The notes below the pieces were generated by a model that was given only the letters and a program-made list of their open reading frames with translations, was not told the DNA's origin and searched no databases. 64,000 nt of DNA. It comes from Ifrita kowaldi (taxonomy: Eukaryota; Chordata; Aves; Passeriformes; Cinclosomatidae). The stretch is taken from contig VZRS01008300.1 in assembly GCA_013398055.1 (NCBI GenBank), positions 6,623 to 70,622 of the forward strand. Reading direction: 5' to 3'. A program made the translations under genes and the position numbers. Below are positions 1-13,328 of this stretch, in pieces (position 1 is the stretch's first letter; each line of letters begins with the position of its first letter).

Positions 1-42
1 GAAGGGAAGGGAAGGGAAGGGAAGGGAAGGGAAGGGAAGGGA
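1..42. repeat. (AAGGG)n microsatellite, cut by window edge
   Basis: About eight uninterrupted AAGGG units run from the first base to the start of ordinary sequence at 43. The left end is not visible, so the true array length is unknown. The plus strand is purine-only with GGG runs every five bases, which can form G-quadruplex or triplex structures. Confidence 0.95.
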
Positions 43-3000
43 ATATTTCCCTAAGGCAGATGTCTCCCCTTCTTGCTCCTGCCCCTGAGCTGAGGTCTCC
101 CTGTAACAGAAACTGCATAGCCCAGAATTGACTGACAAAACACGGCAGCATCAGTCACAGACAGTACCCAGCCTTGGGTCTCAGAGTCCAGAGACCTCAT
201 CATTTCAATTGCACGGTAAGTTCATGGCAGAGGTGTCGGGAGAGTTACACAACACAACTTCTACTTATTATACTACTTCTTGTAAAAGCAAAGAATAGAT
301 TGCACTTGACACGAAAATAAATATGCTGACATAAAATCTGTGTATATCTAAAATCTGTATTCAAAACTGTACAGTACTTTCCAAATACTTTAGGGTTTGG
401 GCTTGACTAACTTTTTGGAACAGCTGTTCTTTCTTAATCCTTCCTTAGTTTGTCCATCTCATAAACTTACCTCATCCCAGGTAAGTTTACTGGGGTTGGA
501 AGTTGTAGGTGTAGACATAGAAGTTTTAGTGTTGTGGAGTCTAAACCATAGCCCAGATGTTCCCTTGAAGTCAAACCATGACATCGGAGTCAAACCTGAT
601 ACAGATGCTAATCGAAATCTTGATCTCTAACCATACTTTGTTTACTTTAAAATGCTTACTTTAAAACCTTACAGCAGAATTAATATGAAAATATGTAAAT
701 AGGTGTCTGAATAGTATCTTCAGCAGACAGAGAGGTGACACAGATAGGTGCTGAGAAGGGGCAGCTGGACTTCAACCCAGAGCTTAGTGCTACATCCTTG
801 AAGATGGACAGCTGGTACCCGTGCAGCTCAACTGCTGCACAGTAATTCAGAGGCAGATCTACAGCCCACAGTTTGCACCTAACTCTGCTGGAGCAGACAC
901 ATGCAGGAAATGCCTGGAGAAGGATCCTGCACTACACTGGGGGCCCCCTTCCCCAGCACTGTCAGTGAATCCCCATCATTCCAAAGCATGTCTGCTTCCA
1001 AAGGTTTCAAGGCAGCCACAGACAGTGCAGGCTGTGGGGGTCATTCATACAAAGAGCAATGAGAAATACTGTGCATATAGGTCATGTGCCAATTCATACA
1101 GTTCTTCACATGTCAAGGAACAGCCAAAGATATAATCTGAGCAAAAATGGGCTTTTTAAAATCTGTTCAGACTCATAGAACATTTCGGGAGGAGATGCAG
1201 AAAGCATACTGGTCACCAGGACAGACTTCAGAGATCCTGTAGAGAGAGGGAGAGACCCATTAATTATAGGATCATAATCAACCAAAATTATTCCTTGTAT
1301 AATATTACCAACATGTACTAGAAATTAACTGGAGAAATATCTTCATTTAGAAGAACAGATTCTACACTGCTCTCTGTATAGCTGTGTGTTTTGATTTTGT
1401 GTAATCTTTGGGAAATCTATACATTTTCAGTAATTTTCTTAAGAAGGTAGTACAAATTAAAGTTTTAGGATTAATTAACATGATATAACCAATTAAAACT
1501 GAAGGTAGAGGTAGCTCACATTAGTCCTTTGAAGAAGGATCTGCCAGTCTGGGAGGAACAGTGTGAACCCTTTCTGATTTTTGCCATCACATTACCTTCT
1601 AAGAGACTCGTTTGTGAAGAAAATAGGTCTTCTTCAGTCTCAGATTTACTGGCCATAAATAAAGGCAGGTTTGATTGGACTGTCATTACAGAAACACGTC
1701 AGAGTACTCTACTTTTGAAGATAAATAAGCAATTTAACATTAAGGTGTGCCTAAACTGAGCCCTACGTGCCACTTAATCTCTGCGGCTTCCCAAGCTGAT
1801 TTTCTGTTGGTTTTGTGTCTTTCACATTACATTACATTTCCCCTCAGGACTGAATCTATTGGTGGACATGACATTGCTCTTTATGCAGCCTTCATAGCAC
1901 CCATCTGACACCTGTAAAATATTAAACTGTAAGAATGTGTGTTAAAACCAGTTAGCCAGGATAAGTGTGTTCTATAGATAAATGGGTTTGTTTGGGAGAG
2001 AGCACTGCAACCTCTGTCTGTATCCCTGAAGGGTAAATTCCTAAAGCATTAGGATGCTGTAGATAACCATTAAATCACAGAAAGCAGCAGAAGGAAGTCA
2101 TGTTGCCCACAGTGCACACTCCTCAAACCCCGCTGCTGTTGAAACTGTTGTAATACAATGCACTTTCAATTTTGCCTGTTGCATTTTCTACAGTTTTCTT
2201 CATGTTTAGTTCACATATGGGCTTTGAATGACATGAATAGTTTCTTAGAGACTATCAATAAAGCCCAAATAGGATCAGTCTTTCCATGTCGGCCTATACC
2301 CTAACTTAGACCCAGGGATGTGCCTTCTCCAGATAACACCTGACCCAAAGTTCTGCCAGCATTGCCACAGACAGTAATGCGAATGGGACGTGAACAGTGC
2401 TTCTGTTGCTTTTGGGACATACAAGCAACACTCGAGCCCCTCTTCACAGTGTGGGCAATGGCACTGCTGAGTTTGTGCCCACAGTTCTCTCTGCTGGGTG
2501 AGAGCATCGCAAGCTGTGCACTCCTGGCAAACATTACACACTGAGACCAGGAATGCCCAGGTCAACCCCAAACACGGGGCAAGGCCAGGGATGATAAAGC
2601 CTTGTTCAAGCATGAGTTATGCCTGTCACTACTTATGCTACTCTCTTGTCCCACACTAACCTAGTTCCTCTCATTCCTGCAGGTTTACACTTAAAACATT
2701 AGTTGACAGTTATTATGTCATCTTACACCCTAAGCATTGGTTAGCAAACTATGCTGTCAGCTTTTTGTACTTTTTCTCATCAGGCAGTTCTTCCAAGCAT
2801 ATAGCTACAGTTGGCTCTTCTTCTCTGAACTTCCTCCAGCTTGGCTTCCTGGTAACGAGGTGCAGAGAACTGCACTCACCTTTTCCAGATGTTGTCGCAC
2901 GTCAGTTCCAAGAAGAGAGACTTGCTTGCTCTTTCCCTGTGGTGTGTCTCCACGAGAGCCCTAAATCACATTGACACTTTTAACTGTCGCATCACCTAGA

Positions 3001-3400
3001 AAATTCAAATGCAAATTCAGAGGCCCTCCTTGCTCAGCACAGCAGTCACCACATATTTTCTGCCCTAAGAGAAAAGGAAGACCTTGGATATCATCTTTCC
3101 AAAAAACATTACTATTTCTGTAGAGACCTCAGATTGTTTTCTAACTTTTCACACTAATCACGTGAATTGGCTTATTTATGACAGGGAGAGGAACGATAGG
3201 AAGTATTAACTAACCCTGTACTGGTGGTCAGAGTAAAGCAAAAACAAAGCTGGTTTCCAGTTCTCTGCGGTGAGACTGATTTTCCATTGTCGTTCCACAT
3301 TATCTTCCCATTTAAGTCTGCTCATGCAATTTTGTTGTGCATCCTGTAATTCTCTTTTAGTAGCTTTAAAACAAACAAAAGGAAGTACTTTTTCACACAG
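43..3400. other. Intergenic DNA, no gene recognised
   Basis: Open frames here are short, lack convincing splice partners and match no family I know. By synteny this should be the far end of the KIF11-HHEX interval. I see no RNA gene or intact mobile element. Confidence 0.6.
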
Positions 3401-3530
3401 CACATAATTAAATTATGAAACTTGTGCCGTGGGAAGCGCTGGATGCCAGAAGTCCAAATGGGTTCAGAAAAAGAGAAGACAAATTAATGGAGGATAGGTA
3501 CATTGATGAGTATTAAACATAGTAGCTTGC
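3401..3530. repeat. Ancient L3/CR1-like LINE relic
   Basis: The stretch with AAATTATGAAACTTGTGCC, a GGGTTC core and ACAAATTAATGGAGGATAGG followed by a GAGTATTAAACATAG tail resembles the 3' region of old amniote L3/CR1 LINEs (consensus form: acaaattcatggaggataag...ggctattag). It is degenerate and has no coding capacity. The family was recognised from memory of the consensus and not by a search. Confidence 0.5.
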
Positions 3531-4162
3531 TCACAGTGTTTGGCTCAGGAAGCCCTTTCAGAGCAGTTTGATGAAAGCAGGAAAGGGTTTTTCTACTGGT
3601 GCCTGTTTCTCCCACAGTTCCCCTCAGCAGTCTCTTCTGGTAACTGGCAGGAAGAAGACATTGGAGTCAATGGTTTTAGTAAAGCAGCTCTAGTGCTCCT
3701 CTCCTAACGAGACACACAGATGTCAACAGATGCATGTGAGTTTAAAAAATACAACCTTTAAGCCAAAAATTGACTTCTCTTTGGATGTTTCTATCAGATC
3801 TGATCCAGCTGACTTTAATACATGCTGTTTACAGCAAAGTGTATGAGTAAAAAAGGGTATTTTAAGGTTTCAGCATGGCTAGATTTATTGACCCAGCCAA
3901 AAGTTTGATTTTACAGATATTACAGGTTGGATCAACTTCACTGGGGACCGATGTCAAGAGGCAACCTGCTATCTGTGCTGTGAAAGTTGTATCAGCTCCT
4001 GGAGCTCTCTCCCCTCACTGAACAAATGCTCCCACCGGCCATTGTGGTGCCATCTCTTCTTGTTGACTTTGCTCTGTAATTGCTGGTTTATCAGTCTCTC
4101 CTCAGACTTCTCAATTTGTCCTGACTGACAAGTAAAATGAACAGAGCCGTACGCACACACAC

Positions 4163-4242
4163 AGGAAGGAGAGGAGGGCAAGCTGGTGAGGAAAGAGAGA
4201 AGGGTGGGCTGGTGAGGAAGGAGAGGAGGGCAGGCTGGTGAG
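4163..4242. repeat. Purine-rich minisatellite, three ~26-bp units
   Basis: Three imperfect tandem copies of a GGAAGGAGAGGAGGGCAGGC-TGGTGA-type unit follow a short (CA)n tract at about 4153-4162. The unit is strongly purine-biased on the plus strand. Reading frames across it are artefacts of the repeat. Confidence 0.75.
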
Positions 4243-4259
4243 ACAGAGAGTGAGCCCTG

Positions 4260-5640
4260 GTCCTTTGACTGCCACTCTTGTTTAGGCACAGAGCCTCACC
4301 CCACTGGCTGCACCTGTTGCACCAGTCCGTGAGGGAGGGAAAACTGGCCCATAATTTTGATAGCATCATGAGTTGCTTTCATTTCTTGTTCTGTGTTTGG
4401 CTGCAAAACATGTTGTCTGATTTCATCTGTATTGCTTTGTCATGGAGGTTTCTTTCTTTCATCATTTAGAATGACAATATCTCATTTTGGTCACAGCCTT
4501 GTTTCCAAACATCTCCTGCATTAGCTCAGACTGTGTGTAACTGCCTTAGTTACTGCAGAAAAATTCACTTAGGCATGGCAATGAATAGACTGAAGTGATT
4601 TATTTCTATTGTTGAGAAAGCGGTATGTGTTTATCTACATTATGTTGTTAAAATGCACATGGTTAAAAGCCAGCAAACAGTCTGTTGGCTGAGGGCCTGC
4701 CTCACTTGGAAAGTAATGACAATGCAACAGAATCAAATTCAGAGGCTTAATTTTCTCTTTGTCACCAGAAACCCCAAAGTACAGAACATTACCTTTGATT
4801 CTGAAGAAAATTTCAGATCCTTTGGTTGCAGGAAGGAGGTCAGACTGCACAATCTGAGTGAATTAGCCACCTGCTACTGTAGCTCCATCACACAGTACTT
4901 TAGCATCTCAATGTTATTGACTCAAATTTCCTAAACTTTGCTACAGTTCATCATCTTGTATGACTCTTGAAGTATGAACTTGTAGACTCTGTGGAAAGAA
5001 AGCTTACATTCAAGCGAAGTGTTAGGAGCAGCACTGATTCTCTTTTTTTGTCTGAGTGGCACTGGGATGGTGGGCATGAACTCTCTGGAGGGATGCAGCA
5101 GTGACTGCAGTAGCACTGTGCTGCCAGGTGAGAGGGAGAGGACTGTGGTTCAGCAACTCTGGACTGGAAACTGGAGGTCTGGACACCTACCTTTGTCACA
5201 TTATGCTGCTGTTGGAGTTCATGTCACCACATCCATGCCTGTTTGTGCATGTTCACCCGTTCCCTGTCTTTTAGACTAAATTCTTCTACAGGTATGATCC
5301 CCATTCAGTGCACCTTGATGGGAAGCTCTTGGAATGCTCATAATTTAAGCACTAATTATAATACAAAAACAGCAATCTAAATGTTCAAGCCAAAGTCTTG
5401 ATAAAAACTATTAAAGTCTTTATTAACCCTGCTTCACTAACAAGTTAAGATGCCCCCACAAAAAACTATGATCAAGCTTTATTTCCGTCAATCAGTTATT
5501 AAAATACCAATCCTCAGTTTTTCCAGTGCAAATTATTCTGGTAGCTGCAGACTGGGGTGCGCTACCCGTGCTGCAGAATATCGCCTAGAAATAATACATT
5601 AAAATAAACAGCCAACCCAAGCCCAAAGGCAAAGGGCTAG
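4260..5640. other. Intergenic DNA, nothing recognised
   Basis: Only short frames occur, with no splice structure or recognisable repeat family. Confidence 0.5.
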
Positions 5641-5649
5641 TCCTGGACA

Positions 5650-5805
5650 ACAGGCAAGATAATCAGGGAATAACTAACATAGATAATCAGCAAATCATTC
5701 AAATGAATTGATTTGGCGCTGGCTGGCGTCCCTGTTGCTGCCTGAAAGCTTCAGTGAAATCTAAATAAGTGGCAGTTATCTTACTGTCTCTTCCTGTTAT
5801 CTGAC
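5650..5805. promoter_or_regulatory. Candidate enhancer: cluster of four GATA motifs
   Basis: GATAA occurs at 5658-5662 and 5682-5686, and its complement TTATC at 5776-5780 and 5797-5801, giving four sites in about 145 bp. An ATTCAAATGAATTGATTTGG stretch lies between them. Such clusters are typical of blood and endothelial enhancers, and HHEX, the expected left neighbour, is expressed in those tissues. The enhancer role is inferred from motif density alone; single GATAA words are common by chance. Confidence 0.25.
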
Positions 5806-5829
5806 TCTAATGACAGCAGAGGAGAGAGG

Positions 5830-7859
5830 GGAAATCATGTCTTTGAACAGGATCATGGCCTTTCATTTAAAGTAAATACTGCATCAAAATGGAACCTGCC
5901 TGAAGAGTAAGTCTGCCTTGGCTTAGTCCTGCACAGATTAAGTAATGTATTAAAATCAGACAAGATTGGTTTCTTGCAATGGCTTCAGCACCTTCACTGC
6001 AAATGTGCACACAGAGAATCAGAAAGTGCTATTTGTAACGACCTGAAGGTGGCTAACAGGACAGCGTGAGGTAGCTGTGAAGAGTCAAAATTCAGCCAAG
6101 GCATCTGTATTTTATGTTTCAATAAATGCCTTTAACGTTAAAAAAACCACAATAGGAATATTTAAGGGGAGTGATGCTTATCCCAGATTCAGCAAAGCAC
6201 TTGTAGCATCCAAGTTAAAATCACAGCCTCCTTAGGTTACCTTGTAGTTGATGAGGAGAAACACACAGGGCACCTAGCAATAAATCATCCAATGAGGTTC
6301 CTGTCTGTCTCCCCTGGCGCTGGAGAGAGCAGAGTATAGAAGGTTCTGACTTGGGTACCTCCATATAAGTGCCTAAATGAACATAGAAAAGCTGAATTCA
6401 TGCCCTGCCTTGCTTTGGGAGGAGAACTGGGAACCAAGAGGTGGCTTGACCACAAGATGACAATGTCCAGCAAAGCTTCACCTGGACTGCTGAGCTCCAT
6501 CAAAATCACTACAGCTGTTGAAGAGGTGAAGATTGTAGTCCATCCTCTGTTGCACCAAACTCCATATGGGTTTAAGACTGGGCCCCTCAGCACACCAAAC
6601 ACAAGTGGAAATGCAGCTCCATGAAGACAAGACCAAACTGTGGTGGCATGGGCAGAGGGACATGGGCTGTGCTTTGACAGCAGCTTTTGGTGGCAGGACG
6701 CGGAGGCAGCTCTCAAAGCATGGCAGCATGAATTGCCAGCACTCATGTGCTCACACCCTTCTCGCTTTCACCAGTGTGGGTACTCACTTGTCAGGGGCTG
6801 TTCACACAGCAGGAATGCCACAGAGAGAAGGAATTGCTCTGTAATACTTGGATCCTAGCAGTGCAAGATTTGTAGTTTCCCTTAGAGGAAGAAGCAAAGG
6901 TCCAAATTAACTTTCGTAATAATTACTCTTTTTAATTCTTAAAACCCACTAGGTGTCAGATTTTATTGTAGATCCAACATCTTTTTCAACAGAGTCTGAA
7001 TAATTTCATGACAAATATGAGAAATGACAGGACGACATAATACATTTGTACTTCAAGCTTTATTTTGTTTTGCTTTACTTCTATAACTTGAAAAATATTT
7101 TGATCCTGTTTTATTGGAAAGAAAATAAACTGAAAGTGAGGCTTCAACCCAAACAGTTTTTCACAGCAGTAGGCGTAAACTCTGGAAAATAAAATGTAGG
7201 CTAAAGATGTTCAGGGACTATTAAATGTAATGGAAAAAAAGCACCTATCACTTAACTGAATTTTTGCTGCTAAGGCAGTTTTATGTTTGCTATTCTCAGG
7301 TACTAACATTTATGATAGTAACCTTTATAAAGTCAATTTAATTATCTTTATCTTTTTACAAATAATAAATTTAGTTGTCCTACAATGAAAATCAATTGTC
7401 AACATAAGCTATGGTTAACATCTAATAAAACAGCCCTCTGTAAATCCATGATTAATAAGATTGGCTTCTGTATTAACTAACAGACACCATAAAATTTTCT
7501 TCCTTGCAATAATTTGTATATTTAAGGTTCATCCTGCTGGACTGAGTTTCCTAAAATAAACTGTTAGAGTGAATGAATAAAATTTTGGCGCCTATCATTA
7601 TTATATTATAACCATTTAAATATATATCTGTAGCTGAATGGTTTTCAAATTAATGTCATATTTTAATTAAGTCAGAGAAGATGGTGGCTATAGCAAATGA
7701 TAAGTGATTCACTTTGTTTCCTTTACCTTCTGAATATAATGACAATGCTGCTTAGGTTTTGGCTTGACAGTTACAGGAAGCTAATTGAAATGTGAAAAAT
7801 CGATTTCCCAAAACAATCTTTACGTATGGCAGGGGTTATTTAAGCTCTTCTGTATCATC
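5830..7859. other. Intergenic DNA, AT-rich, nothing recognised
   Basis: The only long frame (minus strand, 6285-6746) lacks recognisable domains. The part from about 7300 to 7760 is very AT-rich with several TTAAT/ATTAA words but has no clear element boundaries. Confidence 0.5.
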
Positions 7860-7971
7860 AAAAAAAACCCCAAACCAACAACAAAACAAAACAACCCCCC
7901 CCAAAACCAACCAACAAACAAAAAAACCACACCAAAAAACCCCAACCACCAAACCCACCCCGCCCCCCCAA
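7860..7971. repeat. AC-rich low-complexity tract
   Basis: About 110 bp of almost only A and C on the plus strand (runs of AAAACC, CCAACAAAC, then CCCACCCCGCCCCCCC). The minus strand therefore carries G runs compatible with a G-quadruplex. Three overlapping long frames across it are composition artefacts. Confidence 0.9.
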
Positions 7972-10900
7972 CTGGAATTTACTCCTTTAGAAACACGTTC
8001 ACAAATTTTTTCTTCCAAAGTGGCAGCAGTGGTGCTCAGATTCAGCATGAAGTTATGTACCATAAGACAGAGGATATCTCTGCCCTCCCCTGCAGGTCTA
8101 AAAGGTTCCTCTCCCTGTGATACACACTTTGCCTAAGGACACTGGCGTGATACAGTGGTCACTGCAGGCAGTGCTAAGCTTCAATTGAATTTGGGTCTAG
8201 TCTTTAAGAGCAGAACAATAACTCCTACCTATCCTGAAAGATCCCAAAGTGATTCTACAAAACAGGGGGAAGTAGCTATGCTTGAAGTACCTGTAAAAGA
8301 GCATACAGAACTAGGCATGAAAACTACTTCCCCCCTTGGCTAGACAAACCCTTCAAAACACCATGGAATCTTTTGGCCATAGAGACCTAACAGGGCCTTA
8401 GGTTGTTTTGTGGGTTTTTTAGGCATCATTTTCATACTCAGTATGTACTTTGGAAAACAGAGATTCTGATCCTTCATCTTACCACTTTACTGTAAGTCAA
8501 GTGACTGTAGCAGAATTAGCAAGACTGGACCTGTGCAGTGGGGAAATCAGTCCTTGGAGAAGCAACAGTCATTGTTACTACTCAAAAGGCTGGGGAGGAA
8601 GAGAAGTAACTTACAGTGTATTTAATCTGTTTTAAAAATGCTAAAAAAGAATATATTCTTTCCTGCTAATTGTTATCTTTCGCTTTACAAAACCTCTATG
8701 TTAATTAGGGAAAAAATATATTTTTTTAAATTAACCTCTGGCAATGAAAAGAAAATTCTTTATCACATGAAAAAAATGCTACACATAGTAGCTTTAGTGC
8801 TCTGCACATTCTCAGAATAAAATTATAATGAAAAAATATATGTTGACAAGAACTGAGAAGCTCTGCACAAATCTAACGTACTTTTATGTGATATTTCTGT
8901 TTATTTCATTCTTTTATTTGATAATTTTTAATAAAGGAAATGCACTAATCAAGTTCAAAGTTTTGGTCATTGTGCCTCATTCTTTGAATTACAATGGTTA
9001 GGTTATAAACAGACCAAGACTGACAAAAGCATTTCAAGTATAATTAAGGAAGTCAAGGGAATATTTATATATAGGTTTACTATTTTGGAGAAAAAGAAAG
9101 CAATCCAGTTAACTTCCATTATTTTACAAAATTTAACTTTGTGCCACCTGAAAACTGACAATCATCTCATAAAGTTGTAGAAAGCTGGAAAAATGGAACC
9201 ATTTTCAGACCTAATGTGAAAGAGGCAGCTTGTTTCTAAGCTCTTCCCTGATGAGAGACTGCTAGACCAAGCATTTACTCCTTTTTATCTGTCTGAAGAG
9301 CACCTGTGTGGTTATCTCAATGCCCTCCTTTTGGTAGCTGGACCCTTTTCTAGGGAGCCAAAGAGTATATTAGAAGTATAGAAATATAACATAGAAACGT
9401 AAATGTTCACATCACTGAACTCGCTGTGCTTGTACCTTTAACTGAGCACAGCAATGCTCTTGGATTGAGCTTGTGTTCACCCTCCCAGGACAGCCTGCTT
9501 TACTAGGTGGTCTGCATCTCACCTATAGAACCCTGTTACTTAAAGTCTATGAATGCAAAGCATAGCATGATTTATTGTTGTTTAACTTTATAAAGTAACT
9601 GCATGGGTGGGCGTGCAGTTTATAGAGCATTGCCCTCTACCATAAAAAGTTTGTAACAGGGAAAAAAAATAATAATAGTCAAATGGTTGTAAACACTTGT
9701 TTAAAATGCATAAATTTTAAAATACATAGTTAGCAAATATATTTCTTTCCTGTTCCTAATGCTCTCAAACATTAGAACTTTCTTTTCTCCCCTTAAATAT
9801 TTTTGATGGAAAAGGAATGTTAACTTTATTTTCCCAGTTCTTCCTAGTTTAATTTTTTTCTTCTATCACTCCAAAGAGTTAAAGCTTCCTCTTGTTTCCT
9901 CTACCCTTTTAACAGCTAATTGCAATGCTGACTGACACCTAACAGAAAAAAGAAAAGCAGTCTAGCAACTCCGCACCTTCTCCTCACTCCTCTCTAGCCC
10001 CATGCAATTGTTTGATACCCAAAATAAAGGCAGTCATCAATAGCAGCCAGTCAGCTTAGTCTTCTTTTCTCTCTTCAAACAAACATTGCATCCCCCAACA
10101 ACTCTGATGCAGCCAGTGCCGCAGCTCCCTGATTTCCAGGAGGAAGCAGGAAGTTTCCTTTCCTCTTTCCTGGCTGCTCATTTTTCACTTGAAAAGGAAG
10201 CTGGTAACTTAATTGTCTGTGCTTCTTGTGGCCCTCTTATTGTTCTGTCTGCATTTCACCCTTTACATGCATTTAAACTTATTTTTCCTTATTTCATTTC
10301 CCCACATTGTATTCATTGTATCTAAGTTTTTTGTTAAATCAAGAGCTGTCTCACTTAACTATTAATCTAGAATCCAAACAACAATCATCAGATTAATTAG
10401 AACGTGGCCATATACTGCAGCCCCAGTCACTACAACTCTCCCTCATGCTCAGCTGGCTTGAGTCAGTGTGGGTATGACCTGGCCAATTATTCTGTGGAAA
10501 TGGCTTTGTACCCTTCTTGTAAAGGATGCCTTACACAGGATAAAGTCAAACTGCCAGGTAAGTTAGCCTGGACAGTGCCATTTCTTCCTTCTGGGTTAGA
10601 TCTGTGATTACAAGAAGCAACTGCTGCTTTATTTTTCTTACCCTTCTTTTCTCTTTGTCATACATCATACAATACACCAAAACAAATTAGTGCTGCTTTC
10701 TGCTTTGGGCAATGCCTATGTGGTGGGGAACACAGAGAGCAGGCCAGGACAAGAATTTAGTTACCAAAATGGTCTATTAGCCCTGCAGTAAAAACCAAGA
10801 CATTGCAGTAGATCATCTTTTACACAAATGCAGCTCTTCATAAAAACACCCCCTACTGAAGCTTGAGTACAGAATTCTGTATATGGAAGCATACATTCAA

Positions 10901-12760
10901 TATTAGTTTTTGAAATTTTTTTTGACAGATGCTTGAAGAAAAGCCCGGCAAACCCCATTATTTCCAAGTCCTGGTTAGCAGGCAGTACCTGAGCTCAGAC
11001 CAACCTTTAGTGTTAGAGCCATCTAGTGGGAGAGGAGGCACGGACAGAGAGGCCAGGACACGTTCTGCATTCCGACTTTTCATCCTGTTCGGCTTTGGTG
11101 TGACCTCTGCATACCTGGGCCAACGGAACAATGATCAGCAGATCACTGCCAGTGTTGCAAACAAAGGGCAACACGACTCCCAAGGGTTACTTTAGAAAAA
11201 GAGAAAGCGCGAAGCAGCCCCTGAAATTCAAACAGCTGTTAAGGAATGCAGGCTGTGCCTGCACTGCAGGAACCAAACAGCCAAGGTAGATAGTTTCAGA
11301 GGATAAAGATAGGGAGCACAAAATATGGCATGATTTTGCAGATGCAAGCCTCCTCAGTTACTGGCTCTTCCAGTTTGTTTGTTCATACTAATCCCATCAA
11401 CTCCACAGGGAAAATGTAGTAGGGTGAAAGGCGTGCACAAGCCTCTCCCATTCGGTTTAGGCTATTCAATACAGCCGTGGGATCAACCCTTGCAGTTGAA
11501 TTTTAGTTAATAAACGACTTCTTGAACCATTGTGGAAGATTATGCTAATATCTAGTCAGTGTTAACAGGCATGTGGTGAAAGAAAATGGATCCTAGACCC
11601 TGGAGAATTAAGCCCATTAAGTTTCAGGTGCCAGAATTTGACAATACTCCAAACAGACTGAAAAGAGTCTTGCAGCTTCCAGTGTTTCAAGTCCCTCACA
11701 GGAGGAGAAAGATCCAGTATATAAGGTAGGTACCAAGATGATATTAAGCTGCCTCCTACTTAACCCAAAAAACACAGCTGTATTTATTTGTGCTTCTTAG
11801 ACATTTGAAAGGGAATTAACGCTTTTCCTCCTGCTATTGGACTGTCAGAAAGCAATTAGCAATTAGCTTTGCCCACAGCAGTGAAAGAGAGGATAAATAA
11901 GAGGCAAGATAGGTGTTCAGAAAGACAACTGATTAATGGTCTCCCTCGTGCTGCAGTTCAGAGAATCAGTGCAAGGGTACACTTCAAATGATGTCTTTCT
12001 GGCTCTAGCAGCACGACTGCAAAGTGCTGTCTGATTGGTGTCCAGGGTATAACCAGCTGCCATACTTGGTCAAAGACAAATAAATACACGGATCATAAAT
12101 ACACGTATCACCTATTTGAAGAAACATCAGTGTAAGCCTGCAAGCTCAATACAGAAAAGTGAACAATCTCTTAAATCATGTTTGGACAATTATCGAAGAA
12201 TAGTGCTTCAATGTAATTATGGTTACCTTCCAGTGTCTCTCCCTACTCCCATCATAATCCTATTCATCTACTTCTTTAGCACGTTGTAGCTTGATGTTTT
12301 CTTCAAATTTCCAGATAAGGAGCATGAAAGGAACAGCTGGTCAAATGCTACTGCAGATTACTGAAAATTCACTGTTACTATACAACAGAGAAGCTGCATT
12401 TGTAACCAAGTTTGTGTGTTTTAATGTTAAGTACCTAGATCTTAAAGGAATGCTGCCAGTTCGTGATACACAACCTGACTGACATTGTGTCCCAACCAAC
12501 ACCTCACATCTGCAAGTTAAGAGGAAGATAAGAACAGTGGGGTTCAAGCAAACAAAAAGCCCAAGACCCAGCAATAAGACTAAATTTCACAGAATGAAGA
12601 GGCACTGAAATAAAGCTATTGTCTTTTATAAAACAAGGGAGAGAACAATCCTCTTCTGACACCACAAGACTTACGACATAGCTGATAACGTTTTAGCTAA
12701 GTTAAACCGAGCACCATAAGAAAGTTAGGTAAGTTACTCTGAGTGAGGTGCTTGTACATT
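7972..12760. other. Intergenic DNA downstream of KIF11
   Basis: No exon, RNA gene or identifiable repeat was recognised. The open frame at 10929-11195 has no familiar domain and no splice partners. Confidence 0.5.
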
Positions 12761-13205
12761 TGTTTTCCATGTATCAATTTATTTGAAGTATCACAGTCAA
12801 AAGAGAGGAACTGGAATAAAAAGCAGGTATAAAACCAGAACACTTATTTACAGTTAATTCATACATAAAATGGAAACTGATAATTCTGACAAAGCATATT
12901 TCCACATCCCTTTCTGGTATTTTAGATCTACTGAGAAACAGAAAATAATTTCTTACTTGACAACATACATATATATTTAACATAACAGCACCATAATCTG
13001 CAGGGTTTTTTTTTCTAAAAACTTCGCAAGCTGCAACATATAAAAATGGGACCAAGGCATGAGATTTGAGCAGGGAAATCTTTTGATTCAACTTTGCATC
13101 ACTATATCATTATATAGAGAGACCGAGAATAACCAAAAAAAGTTATGGCTCAGTAAGACAGTAAGATAGAAATATTTAAAAACAGGGATCTGCAGTGGAT
13201 ATATC
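12761..13205 (-). other. KIF11: KIF11 3' UTR (extent inferred)
   Basis: The sequence after the KIF11 stop codon, reading leftward, is AT-rich and non-coding as far as the first canonical poly(A) signal. The cleavage site is estimated at 15-25 nt beyond that signal; longer or shorter forms cannot be excluded. Confidence 0.45.
12778..12783 (-). terminator. KIF11: Polyadenylation signal AATAAA for KIF11
   Basis: Plus-strand TTTATT reads AATAAA on the minus strand, about 425 nt beyond the KIF11 stop codon. It is the first canonical hexamer I noticed on that strand after the stop. Confidence 0.5.
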
Positions 13206-13328
13206 TTAGTTCAGCAATCTTAAAGGATGCTTAGATTTCTGAAGAAATTCTTCCGTCATATCCTCTGTTTTGTTCTCCACTGTAGTTGCAGATTTGTTCT
13301 CTTTACCCTTTTTGACACTTCTTTTGTG
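13206..13328 (-). CDS. KIF11: KIF11 exon 22, residues 1027-1066 and stop
   Basis: Encodes HKRSVKKGKENKSATT...; the KEN degron falls at 13296-13304. The protein ends KHPLRLLN-stop (TAA at 13206-13208), comparable to human SRLPLRAQINL. Confidence 0.95.
   Translation of the reverse strand, partial: HKRSVKKGKENKSATTVENKTEDMTEEFLQKSKHPLRLLN

Noticed and set aside
2275..2613. Minus-strand frame of 112 residues with many Cys and His (VCQECTACDALTQQ, CHCPHCEE), loosely like a retroviral zinc-binding segment
   Set aside because: The Cys/His spacing does not fit a complete integrase or nucleocapsid finger, no neighbouring retroviral domain or LTR is present, and a second overlapping frame is equally open.
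6285..6746. Minus-strand frame of 153 residues
   Set aside because: No recognisable domain and no splice sites around it; other frames in the same DNA are also open, which points to composition and not coding.
7785..8136. Overlapping Pro/Lys/Thr-rich and Gly/Val-rich frames
   Set aside because: Translation of the AC-rich low-complexity tract.
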